A stretch of DNA of 64,000 nucleotides from contig NZ_CP108488.1 of the NCBI RefSeq assembly GCF_035987325.1, positions 496,001 through 560,000 of the forward strand, given 5' to 3'. The position numbers and the translations under genes are program-made. Positions 1 to 8,409 of the stretch are shown here, piece after piece (the stretch's first letter is position 1; every line of letters starts with the position of its first letter). Source of the stretch: Streptomyces sp. NBC_01244. GTDB taxonomy: Bacteria > Actinomycetota > Actinomycetes > Streptomycetales > Streptomycetaceae. Under the pieces are notes generated by a model. It did not search any database. It saw only the letters and a list, made by a program, of their open reading frames with translations, and was not told the DNA's origin.

Positions 1-459
1 ACCGGCGACGGCAAGGGCGACCTGCTCAGCCGCGACTCCGCCGGCGCCCTGTGGCTGCACCCCGGCGACGGCGCGGTGTACACCAAGCTCGGCGCGCGGA
101 TCCAGGTCGGCACCGGCTGGAACATCTACAACGCGCTCGTCGGCGCCGGCGACTACTCCGGCGACGGGCGGCCCGACGTGCTCGCCCGGGACACTTCCGG
201 CCGGCTGTTCCTCTACAAGGGCACGGGTTCGTCCACCGCGCCGTTCGCCGCACGGGAGCAGGTGGCCACCGGCTGGAACGTGTACGACATGCTGGTCGTG
301 CCGGGTGACATCGACGGCGACAGCAAGGGCGATGTGCTCGGCCGCCTCCCGAACGGCGACATGTACCTGTACACCTCGACGGGCAACGCCGGCACCGCGA
401 CCTTCACCGCCAGGGCGCTGTTCGGCAAGGGCTGGAACATCTACAAGAACATGATCTGA
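1..459 (+). CDS. FG-GAP/VCBS repeat protein, C-terminal part (5' truncated by window edge)
   Basis: Reading frame is open from base 1 to a TGA at 457-459, so only the last 152 residues are visible. The sequence is built of repeats of about 45 residues with a calcium-binding-like D-x-D-G-D-G core (GDYSGDGRPDVLARD, GDIDGDSKGDVLGR) followed by a LFLYKGTG/MYLYTSTG strand and a GWNIY/GWNVY strand. This is the FG-GAP/VCBS beta-propeller type common at the C-terminus of secreted Streptomyces hydrolases and adhesins. Whatever catalytic or exported N-terminal domain it carries lies outside the window, so the function cannot be given. It ends 15 bp before the stop of the convergent minus-strand gene, with no hairpin between them. 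Confidence 0.85.
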   Translation, partial: TGDGKGDLLSRDSAGALWLHPGDGAVYTKLGARIQVGTGWNIYNALVGAGDYSGDGRPDVLARDTSGRLFLYKGTGSSTAPFAAREQVATGWNVYDMLVVPGDIDGDSKGDVLGRLPNGDMYLYTSTGNAGTATFTARALFGKGWNIYKNMI

Positions 460-473
460 GTCCGCGGGTCCTG

Positions 474-3400
474 TCAGCAGGTCTTTCGGTAAGGGAGATC
501 CGGGAGGTAGGTACGCCAGTCGGACCGGGATAGTCCGGTTCCGGCCCGGGTGCAGACGGACTCCGCCAGTCGGACCGGGGTCACCTCGTGGGTGCGGACG
601 GTGCTGTGTTCGCCCGCACTGTGCAGGGTGTGTCCGTCGGCGGCGAAGGCGACGGCGACGATCCCGTCGCCGGGGGTCGGCAGCGGTGGTCCCAGTGGTC
701 GGGCAGCGTTCACGTCCCAGAGTCGGAGCGTGCCGGAGGCGCCCGCCACGGCCAGGGTCAGGCCGTCCGGGGAGAAGGCCAAGGCGGTGACGGCCTTTGC
801 GGAGTCGAGGCCGATCGCGTCGAACCCGGCCGGGAGGGTGGCCAGCCGTCGCTCGGCCTCCTTGTCCCACAGGGTGACCCCACCCGTCGTGTCACCGACC
901 GCCAGGCGTGTGCCGTCGGGGCTGTAGGTCATCACCCCGCCCGGTTCCGTGGTGAGGCCCCGTTCGGTGCGCCGGCCGGTGGTGATGTCGAAGGTGCTCG
1001 AGGACGTCGCGAGCAGTCGGCCGTCAGGGCGGACCGCGACCGGAGCGGATCGGCTGCTCCGTGGGCTCTCCACGGGGGAGGTCCGGTCCTTCGTGAGGTC
1101 CTGGGGTCGGGTGCGGCGTCCGCTCGCCACGTCCCGTACGTCCAGGGCGTCAACGCCCGCGCGCGTCGTGAGCAGGGACCGGCCGTCGGGCGCGACGGCC
1201 ATCCCGGTGATGGGCATCCGGGCGGCGAACGGCGGTTTGATGTCGGTGGGGAGCGGGCGGGCCGCGTTGGCCGGCACGTCCCACAGGGTCGGCTCCTGGG
1301 CGGTCTCCCGCTGTCCGTCCCCCGCGGCGGAGCCTTCGGCGAGGCCGGTTCGGGCGTGAGCGAGGGTCTTTCCGTCGGGGGTGAGCGCGAGCAGGACACG
1401 GCAGTCCTGTTCTGTGGGCGCTCCGGTGGATCCCGGCACGGCTTTCGGGCAGTCGGCCGGCGGGGTGCGGGCGGTGCGCCGGCCGCCGGCCACGGCGTAG
1501 GCCTCGGACCAGGTACTGGCGCCCTGCCGGCGGTCGACCGCGACGGTCGTGGCGTCCGCGCTGAAGGTGCCCGTCGATGCCGGTGCGGCACTCCACTCCG
1601 GTGTCGTGGCCGGTCCGTAGGAGATCGTGCGCACCATGGTGTCGCCGAGCCGGCGTTCGGTCAGGTACCTGATGACACCGTCCTCCGGGTCGATCCGGAG
1701 CTGGGAGGCGGCCCCGTTGGCGAGGGAGTACCGGAAGACCGGCCGTTCGGGCGTGGCGAGTCGCCACATCAGGATCTCCCGGCCGTCGACGGCCGCGGCG
1801 AACCGGCCGTCGGGGCTGGTGGTCACCTCGGTCAGGCCCAGGTGGTCGATCCGGGCAGGTTCCCGGCCCGTGACCGGGTCCCACAGGCTCAGGCCACCCG
1901 GTGTCCGGCTCACGAGGACGGCGCCGTCGCCGGTGAAGCGGAACGAGTCGACGGCACACGCGCCGGGTCGGGTGGCGGGCAGTTCCGTGCTCCGGGCCAC
2001 GTCCCAGACCCTCAGGGGCACGTCGGCCCGTTCGAAGGAGTTCACCGCGTCACCTCCCCTGGCGCACAGGGCCAGGTGGCGTCCGTCCGGGCTGAGCGCC
2101 CACATCGGATGCCGGCCGGTCGGCACCTCCAGCAGGGTGCGGCCGCTTCGTGCGTCCCGGAGCGAAAGGCGGCCGACGGCGCCGTCCATGTCCTGGTTGG
2201 CGACGACCTGTTCGGCGGCCGTCCAGGCAACGGAGGGGCCCGACGGCCGGGGCACGGCGTCGAGCGCCTTCCCGGACGCCAGATCCAGTCGCCGAGCCCC
2301 GAGCCCGGCTCCGGGCCCTTCCTGCTCCCGGGCCCCCTGCACCAGGGCGGTGCGGCCGTCCGGGGAGATCCCCCGGAACAGAGCGTCCCGGCCGAGGGCC
2401 GTCTCCGGCCCCACCGCCGTCTTCGTCTTGACGTCCCAGGCGCGTACGGAGTCCTCGTCGACGGTCACCGCGATGCGGCCGTCCGCGCTCAGCCGGACCG
2501 GGAGCGCCGGGTGGGAATCCCAGGGCCCCGCCTCGTCCGGTACGTCGTAGGCGTCGGACTCGGCCTGGACGGACGCCGCCAGCAGCGCGGACCGGGTCTC
2601 GGCAGTCTCGGCGAGCCGCCAGGCGGCCACGCTCAGCCTCATCGCCAGCGCGGGGTCGGAGCTCCGCAGGCCCTGGGCGACGGCCGCCAGCTGACCGGCG
2701 GCCAGTTCCTCCCCCTTGACCCGCCGGATCTCGGCGTCGACCCTCTGTCGGACGTTGTCGCGGCCCTGCTGCCAGGCGGTCGTGCTCGCCACCGTGAGGA
2801 GGACGAGGAGGAGGGCGACGACGGAGGTCACGCCGCGCCGGATGCGTCGCGTACGGGCCCGGGACGCGAGACCCGCGTGCAGGAACTCCCGCTCCGCCGG
2901 GACCAGTTCGACGGTGCGGCCCGCGTCGTCGGCAAACGTGGCCTCGGCCTCGGCCAGTTCGCCTCCGCGCAGGAGCGCCCCGGCGTCGCGTCGGCGGGTC
3001 AGCCAGTTCTGGGTGGCCTGGGTCAACCTGCGGTGGCGTCGCAGCCGTTCGCGGTCGGTGTCGATCCAGCCGCGCAGCCGCGGCCACGCGGTGATCAGGG
3101 CCTCGTGCGTCAAGTCCACGACGTCCCGGTCCAGGGTGACGAGCCGGGCCCGGGCCAACCGGTCCAGTACGGCCCCCGCCTCGGCTGCTTCCGGCGCGTC
3201 CGGGGGCACGAGGGTGTCGCGGGGGACGGGCCGCCGGGTGTCGGCGGCTCCGTCGCCGGGGGTGATCAGGTTCAGCAGGAGGCGCCGCGCGACGGGGGCC
3301 CGGTCGGGCCCGAGTTCCGCGTACACCTCCTCGGCGGTCTGGGCCAGGGCGCCGCGCAGACCACCGGCCGCCTCGTGTCCGGCCAGGGTCAGTGTGCGCC

Positions 3401-4391
3401 CGCGGCGGCGCCGCCAGGTCTCCAGGAGGGCATGGGAGAGCAGCGGCAGGCTGCCTGGTTCACGGGTGACCTCTTCCACGAGCCGGGCCGTGAGGGCGCG
3501 TTCGACGGTGAGGCCGGCCGCTGCCGCGGGGCGCACGATCGCGCCGCGCATCTCCTCGGCGGTCAGCGGGCCCACGGGGAGGGTCGCGGCCCGGGCGGCC
3601 TCGGCCAGGTCGGGGTGGGCCAGGAAGTTCGCGTAGAAGTCGGCGCGTACGGCCAGCACCACGCGGATCCGGCTTCCGGGGCTGCGGGCGGCGAGGAGGG
3701 CCGCGAGGAAGTCCCTTCGTTCGTCGGGGTCCGCGCAGAGGGTGAAGACCTCCTCGAACTGGTCGACGATCAGCCAGGTTTCGCCGTTTCCGGGGGCCGG
3801 GGTGAGAACCGGCGCGTGGGTTCGCATCGGGTGTTCGCCGGGGGTGAGGACGCGCAGGGCCGCGGCGGGCGGCAGCGGCGGCGCGGAGCGGCGCAGCCGG
3901 GGCACGAGACCGGCCCGCAGCAGGGAGGACTTGCCGCTGCCGGAGGGGCCGAGGACGACGCCGAAGCGGTGTTCCGCGACGAGGGCCGTCAGTTGGTCGG
4001 TCAGGCGTTCCCGGCCGAAGAACACCGTCTCGTCCTCGGGTTCGAAGCGTGCCAGGCCCCGGTAGGGCGGCGTGCCGCCGCCGTCGGTTCCGAGCTCGAG
4101 GGAGGCCAGGGCTTCGGTCTCGGCTTCGGCCTCGCGCCAGCGTCGTTCCCATTCCGTCCGGGCGGCGCCGCAGACCTCGGCGTAGGCCAGCGCCACGGGC
4201 AGGCTCGGGAGCCGGTTCCCGGCGGCGGCCTGGGAGAGCGCCGTCACCGAATAGCCGGCGCGCGCGGACAGTTCCCGGTAGGGAACGGAGCCGGCCGAGC
4301 GGCGCAGGGCGCGGAGCTCACCGGCGAACCGGGCGATTGGACCGGCCTGTGGATCGAGCGCCTTCTCCGGCCTTCCCACACCACTGCCCAT
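474..4391 (-). CDS. HTH / nSTAND ATPase / WD40 repeat protein with one membrane segment
   Basis: 1305 residues from the ATG at 4391, chosen because GGGGGAG precedes it; an upstream in-frame start at 4454 lacks a good ribosome site. Residues about 20-75 form an XRE-like helix-turn-helix (YRELSARAGYSVTALSQAAAG). A P-loop GPSGSGKSS sits at about 148-156 and a Walker B-like WLIVDQFEE near 205, then a helical lid typical of bacterial nSTAND proteins. One membrane segment (VVALLLVLLTVAS) lies near 521-542. From about 600 to the end are WD40-type blades (LSPDGRHLALC, FSPDGLTLAVAGASGTLRLWD). Such proteins are thought to sense a ligand with the propeller and signal through the NTPase; the target is unknown. 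The HTH may bind DNA or act as an interaction domain. Convergent with the FG-GAP gene, divergent from the subtilase. Confidence 0.85.
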   Translation of the reverse strand: MGSGVGRPEKALDPQAGPIARFAGELRALRRSAGSVPYRELSARAGYSVTALSQAAAGNRLPSLPVALAYAEVCGAARTEWERRWREAEAETEALASLELGTDGGGTPPYRGLARFEPEDETVFFGRERLTDQLTALVAEHRFGVVLGPSGSGKSSLLRAGLVPRLRRSAPPLPPAAALRVLTPGEHPMRTHAPVLTPAPGNGETWLIVDQFEEVFTLCADPDERRDFLAALLAARSPGSRIRVVLAVRADFYANFLAHPDLAEAARAATLPVGPLTAEEMRGAIVRPAAAAGLTVERALTARLVEEVTREPGSLPLLSHALLETWRRRRGRTLTLAGHEAAGGLRGALAQTAEEVYAELGPDRAPVARRLLLNLITPGDGAADTRRPVPRDTLVPPDAPEAAEAGAVLDRLARARLVTLDRDVVDLTHEALITAWPRLRGWIDTDRERLRRHRRLTQATQNWLTRRRDAGALLRGGELAEAEATFADDAGRTVELVPAEREFLHAGLASRARTRRIRRGVTSVVALLLVLLTVASTTAWQQGRDNVRQRVDAEIRRVKGEELAAGQLAAVAQGLRSSDPALAMRLSVAAWRLAETAETRSALLAASVQAESDAYDVPDEAGPWDSHPALPVRLSADGRIAVTVDEDSVRAWDVKTKTAVGPETALGRDALFRGISPDGRTALVQGAREQEGPGAGLGARRLDLASGKALDAVPRPSGPSVAWTAAEQVVANQDMDGAVGRLSLRDARSGRTLLEVPTGRHPMWALSPDGRHLALCARGGDAVNSFERADVPLRVWDVARSTELPATRPGACAVDSFRFTGDGAVLVSRTPGGLSLWDPVTGREPARIDHLGLTEVTTSPDGRFAAAVDGREILMWRLATPERPVFRYSLANGAASQLRIDPEDGVIRYLTERRLGDTMVRTISYGPATTPEWSAAPASTGTFSADATTVAVDRRQGASTWSEAYAVAGGRRTARTPPADCPKAVPGSTGAPTEQDCRVLLALTPDGKTLAHARTGLAEGSAAGDGQRETAQEPTLWDVPANAARPLPTDIKPPFAARMPITGMAVAPDGRSLLTTRAGVDALDVRDVASGRRTRPQDLTKDRTSPVESPRSSRSAPVAVRPDGRLLATSSSTFDITTGRRTERGLTTEPGGVMTYSPDGTRLAVGDTTGGVTLWDKEAERRLATLPAGFDAIGLDSAKAVTALAFSPDGLTLAVAGASGTLRLWDVNAARPLGPPLPTPGDGIVAVAFAADGHTLHSAGEHSTVRTHEVTPVRLAESVCTRAGTGLSRSDWRTYLPDLPYRKTC

Positions 4392-4478
4392 GCTGCTCCG
4401 CTCCCCCGGGATCAAGATCTTTTCCACCGTATGAGGGGGCGCCGGCAGCCACAAGGGCCTCTTCGGCCACGGAAAACA

Positions 4479-4514
4479 ATTGTTCAGTCCCCCGGATCAG
4501 GGCTGCTGAACAAT
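4479..4514. promoter_or_regulatory. 9-bp inverted repeat in the divergent promoter region of the HTH-nSTAND and subtilase genes
   Basis: Perfect arms ATTGTTCAG (4479-4487) and CTGAACAAT (4506-4514) are separated by 18 bp. They are the A/T-richest stretch of the 348-bp gap 4392-4739 and lie about 90-120 bp upstream of the minus-strand HTH gene and 225 bp upstream of the subtilase. It could be an operator for the HTH protein itself. The rest of the gap shows no other clear signal. Confidence 0.4.
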
Positions 4515-4739
4515 GCGCGAGCCGGTGGACTGCTGCCGTACCCGGTCGCCGCACGGCCCGGACGGCTCGCACCGCCCACCTCCGCCTCTCCCCCGGGGCA
4601 GGTGGGACACGGGTCGACCCGGCCCCGGCGGCCGGCGTCACCACAACCCCACGCACACACCGCGTACATCACGTACGCCACACGACGGGGTGCGCGCCAC
4701 GGCGTCCGACCGCCGTGCGCGCCTTCCACAGGAGCAAAG

Positions 4740-7700
4740 TTGTTCACACGGACACACACGCCTCGACGCGCCGCGGGGGCCCTCGCCCTCGCCACGGCGG
4801 TCGTCGCCCTCAGTACGGGGCTGACCGCCCCCGCCGGGGCGGCGCCCGCCGCCTCCACCACGAGCGGCACCCCCGCCGCCCAGACCACGGCCGCCCCCGT
4901 GACCGTCACGCTGATCACCGGTGACCGGGTGACCGTGAACGGCAGCGGCGCTGTCGTACGCTTCGAGCCCGCCAAGGGCCGTGAGCGCATACCGGTCGAG
5001 ATCGAGCGCGCCGACGGCCGCACCCTGGTCCTGCCCGCCGACGCCCGGGCCCTGCTGGCCGCCGGCAAGCTGGACCGGCGCCTCTTCGACGTCAACACGC
5101 TCGCCGACCCGACCCTGCGCGCACTGCACCGCGGCGGACTCGGCCTGATCGTCCAGTACGAGGGCGCCGCCGCGGCGGCACGTACGGAGCTGCGGTCCGC
5201 CGCCGGCAGCGGGGCGAAGCACACCCTCCAGGCCGTCAACGCCGAAGCCGTCGAGGCCTCGCCCGCCGACGCCACGAAGGTCTGGGAGGCCCTGACGAAC
5301 CCCACAGCACGCGGAGTCCGGGCCGCCGGCGCCGGCATCGCCAAGGTCTGGCTGGACGGCGTACGCAAGGCGAGCCTGGACAAGAGCACCAAGCAGATCG
5401 GCGCCGACCGGGCCTGGCAGGCCGGGTTCGACGGCAAGGGCGTGAAGATCGCCGTCCTGGACACCGGCGTCGACAAGACCCACGCGGACCTGAAGAGCCA
5501 GGTCGTCGGGGAGAAGAACTTCTCCGACTCCCCCGACACCGCGGACCGCGTCGGCCACGGCACCCACGTGGCTTCCATCGCGGCCGGAACCGGGGCGGCG
5601 TCCGGCGGGGCGCTCAAGGGCGTCGCGCCCGGCGCCAAGGTGATCAGCGGCAAGGTCCTCGACGACCAAGGCTACGGCAGCGATTCCGCGGTCATCGCGG
5701 GCATGGAGTGGGCCGTCGCCGAGGGTGCGGACATCGTCAACCTCAGCCTCGGAAGCCGGGACTTCCCCGGCGTCGACCCGGTCGAGGCCGCCGTGAACCG
5801 GCTGTCGGCGGAGAAGGGCGTCCTGTTCGCCATCGCCGCGGGCAACGACGGCGCCGGCGAGTCCACCGTCGGCTCGCCCGGCAGTGCCGACGCCGCCCTG
5901 ACCGTCGGCGCCGTCGACTCCAAGGACGTCCTCGCGGACTTCTCCAGCAGAGGCCCGCGCGTCGGCGACGGCGCGGTCAAGCCCGACCTCACCGCGCCCG
6001 GCGTCGGCATCACCGCAGCGGCGGCCAAGGGGAGCAAGCTCGACACCGATCCCGGGGCCCAGCACCCCACCCCGGGGTACCTGCGGCTCAACGGCACCTC
6101 CATGGCCACCCCGCACGTGGCCGGAGCGGCAGCGCTGCTGAAGCAGAAGAACCCCGGCTGGACCGGGACCGAGCTCAAGGGCGCGCTGACCGCCTCCACG
6201 AAGGGCGGCGCGACCGGCGTCCAGCAGCAGGGCACCGGCCGCGTGCAAGTCGACAAGGCCCTCACCCAAACGGTGATCACCGAGCAGCCGTCGGTGTCCC
6301 TCGGCACGGCCCGGTGGCCGCACGCCGACGACAAGCCGCTCACCAAGAAGATCGCCTACCGCAACCTCGGTACCAAGGCCATCACCCTCGACCTCGCGGT
6401 GACCGGCACCGACTCCCGCGGCAAGGCCGCCCCGGCCGGGTTCTTCTCGCTCGGCGCCTCCAAGGTGACCGTGCCCGCCGGCGGCCGGGCCGAGGTCGAC
6501 CTGGCCGCCAACACCCGGCTCGGCACTGTCGACGGCGCCTTCTCCGCCTATGTCACCGCCACCGGCGGCGGCCAGTCGGTGCGCACGGGCGCGGCAGCCG
6601 TCCGTGAGGCCGAGGCGTACGACGTCACCATCACGACGGTCGACCGCGACGGCCGCCCCGCCCGCGAGTTCTCCCACTCCCTGTTCGGAATCGGCGGCGC
6701 CGCCGACGGCATATGGGAAGGCGTCAGCAACGAGACCGGCTCCCGCACGCTGCGCCTGCCCAAGGGCACCTACGCCCTCCACGGCGCCGTGTACCAGGAC
6801 GGCTCGGACCTCACCAAGGGCGTCGACTGGCTGGTCCAGCCGCGGCTGGAGGTCGCCGGAACCACCAAGGTCAAGGTCGACGCGCGCACCGCGAAGCCGG
6901 TGGACATCACCGTTCCCGGTCTGGCCACGGCCGACTTCGCCCTGCCGTACTACCAGCAGCAGGTCGGCGAAGGCCACCTCGGCAACGGCTGGGTCCTCCC
7001 CAAGGGGTACACCGGCTTCCGCTCCGCCCACATGGGGCCGGCCGTGACCGACGGCTCGCTCACGCAGAGCTGGCTGGCGACCTTCATCAAGGCGCCGGCC
7101 TCCCAGTACAACGTTGCCCTCGGCGGCGTGACGAACCGTCTCGCCACCGGGTACAAAAGGCACGTGAAGGCGACCGAGCTGGCGAAGCTCTCCCTGGAGA
7201 TGGGCGCGCCCGCCCCCGGCAAGTCCGGTTACGCCTACGCCGCCCCCACCCTGCCCGGCATGGCCCAGGGCGACTTCTACGGTGCCGTCCAGCCCGCTCG
7301 CGGCACCCGTACCCTCCTGCTCTCCGCCCTCGACGGCGCGACCTGGCGCAGCGGGTTCTGGCAGCTCGGCGCCCCGAACGCCGACGGCGAACAGCGCGTG
7401 GAGGCGGACCAGGCCTCCCTGCAGCCGAAGCGCTACAAGGCGGGCTCCTCCTACCGCGAGACCTTCAACACCGGAGTCTTCTCACCGCTCCTGGGCAAGG
7501 GCCTGGGCGTGTTCCGCAGCGCGCCCGACCCCGAGACGGGCAAGCAGACCATCACCGCCGCGGTGCCCCTCTTCGGTGACGGCGCGGGACACCCCGGCTC
7601 CTCGACGCTCACCAAGACCGCCACCACGCTGTACCGCAACGGAGTGAAGTTCGCCGAGAACGAGGACCCGCTGAGCGGCTGGGAGCCCTTCACGGTCGAC

Positions 7701-8126
7701 GGCGCCGACGCCGAATACCGGCTGACCACCTCCGTCGAGCGGTCCAGGGACATCTCCCCGGTCTCCACCCGCATCGACACGAGCTTCACCTTCCGCTCCC
7801 GCCAGGTCGCCGCTCACACCGCGCTCCCGGTCTCCACGGTTCGCTTCCACGCCCCGCTCGACATCGCCTCCCGCGCCCCGGCGGGCAAGGACACCCGGAT
7901 CCCCGTGACCGTGCAGGGCGCGGCCTCCGGGAAGAACCTCAAGTCGCTGACGATCTCCGTGAGCGCAGACGGCGGCAAGACCTGGAAGCGCGTCACGGTC
8001 ACCGACGGCGCGTTCTCCGTCCGGAACCCCGCAAAGGGCCAGGGGATCTCCTTCCGGGCCAAGGTCACCGACAAGCAGGGCAACGTCTCCGAGGTCACGA
8101 TCCACAACGCCTACCTGGGCAAGTGA
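4740..8126 (+). CDS. Secreted S8 family serine peptidase (subtilase)
   Basis: 1128 residues from a TTG start at 4740, chosen because AGGAG lies 5 bp upstream and a Sec signal peptide follows at once (RRAAGALALATAVVALS, ending AGAAPA). A propeptide spans about 40-210. The subtilisin triad is clear: Asp241 in AVLDTGVD, His273 in GHGTHVAS and Ser454 in NGTSMATPHVAGAA, with the oxyanion Asn near 369 (AAGNDG). Spacing is that of a normal S8 domain. The roughly 650 residues after the catalytic domain are beta-rich, as in large actinomycete subtilases, with no membrane or LPXTG anchor, so release into the medium is expected. Substrate is not predictable. Its 3' hairpin and the following collagenase gene suggest two separate transcription units within an extracellular protein-degradation region. 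Confidence 0.93.
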   Translation: MFTRTHTPRRAAGALALATAVVALSTGLTAPAGAAPAASTTSGTPAAQTTAAPVTVTLITGDRVTVNGSGAVVRFEPAKGRERIPVEIERADGRTLVLPADARALLAAGKLDRRLFDVNTLADPTLRALHRGGLGLIVQYEGAAAAARTELRSAAGSGAKHTLQAVNAEAVEASPADATKVWEALTNPTARGVRAAGAGIAKVWLDGVRKASLDKSTKQIGADRAWQAGFDGKGVKIAVLDTGVDKTHADLKSQVVGEKNFSDSPDTADRVGHGTHVASIAAGTGAASGGALKGVAPGAKVISGKVLDDQGYGSDSAVIAGMEWAVAEGADIVNLSLGSRDFPGVDPVEAAVNRLSAEKGVLFAIAAGNDGAGESTVGSPGSADAALTVGAVDSKDVLADFSSRGPRVGDGAVKPDLTAPGVGITAAAAKGSKLDTDPGAQHPTPGYLRLNGTSMATPHVAGAAALLKQKNPGWTGTELKGALTASTKGGATGVQQQGTGRVQVDKALTQTVITEQPSVSLGTARWPHADDKPLTKKIAYRNLGTKAITLDLAVTGTDSRGKAAPAGFFSLGASKVTVPAGGRAEVDLAANTRLGTVDGAFSAYVTATGGGQSVRTGAAAVREAEAYDVTITTVDRDGRPAREFSHSLFGIGGAADGIWEGVSNETGSRTLRLPKGTYALHGAVYQDGSDLTKGVDWLVQPRLEVAGTTKVKVDARTAKPVDITVPGLATADFALPYYQQQVGEGHLGNGWVLPKGYTGFRSAHMGPAVTDGSLTQSWLATFIKAPASQYNVALGGVTNRLATGYKRHVKATELAKLSLEMGAPAPGKSGYAYAAPTLPGMAQGDFYGAVQPARGTRTLLLSALDGATWRSGFWQLGAPNADGEQRVEADQASLQPKRYKAGSSYRETFNTGVFSPLLGKGLGVFRSAPDPETGKQTITAAVPLFGDGAGHPGSSTLTKTATTLYRNGVKFAENEDPLSGWEPFTVDGADAEYRLTTSVERSRDISPVSTRIDTSFTFRSRQVAAHTALPVSTVRFHAPLDIASRAPAGKDTRIPVTVQGAASGKNLKSLTISVSADGGKTWKRVTVTDGAFSVRNPAKGQGISFRAKVTDKQGNVSEVTIHNAYLGK

Positions 8127-8206
8127 TCTCACTTCCCTGAGCCGACGGCGGTTCGGTGGGCCGGTCGACGGCCTGCCCCAACCCGCCCCGCTCATCCGCC
8201 CTATCG

Positions 8207-8235
8207 CCCGCCCGCCACGAACCGTGGCGGGCGGG
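8207..8235 (+). terminator. Intrinsic terminator after the subtilase gene
   Basis: 13-bp perfect stem (CCCGCCCGCCACG with its complement), 3-nt loop, followed by TCCTTGCTTTC. It lies 80 bp after the subtilase stop. Confidence 0.8.
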
Positions 8236-8328
8236 TCCTTGCTTTCGGGCACGAGAGCGGAGCCGACGGTCGGCAACGTTTCGATTGCGCCGGGCGGCAA
8301 TCCAGCCAAAAGACTTCCGGCGCGATGC

Positions 8329-8350
8329 GACATGTGAAATTTTACATGTC
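8329..8350. promoter_or_regulatory. 22-bp palindromic operator upstream of the collagenase gene (copy 1)
   Basis: Palindrome with outer arms GACATGT and ACATGTC around an A/T-rich core GAAATTTT; only one symmetric pair of positions deviates. It ends 60 bp before the collagenase ATG. The same 22-bp element with three base changes lies at 11463-11484, 58 bp before another secreted-protein gene, so both are probably bound by one regulator. The TGTGA/TCACA-like half sites are 4 bp apart, not 6, which argues against Crp or Rex. Confidence 0.75.
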
Positions 8351-8409
8351 ACACACCAATCGCCCGTGTTTCCAGCACGTGGCCACAACGGCCCCGGAGG
8401 CCCCCGCAG

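Noticed and set aside
588..4739. Very long plus-strand open frame running from 588 into the subtilase gene
   Set aside because: It is antisense to the HTH-nSTAND-WD40 gene and stays open only because of G/C-rich codon symmetry. Real homology starts at the subtilase signal peptide at 4740.
8329..8350. Crp (cAMP receptor) or Rex site upstream of the collagenase gene
   Set aside because: Crp and Rex sites have TGTGA/TCACA-like half-sites six bases apart; here the spacing is four, and the symmetry extends outward as ACATGT.
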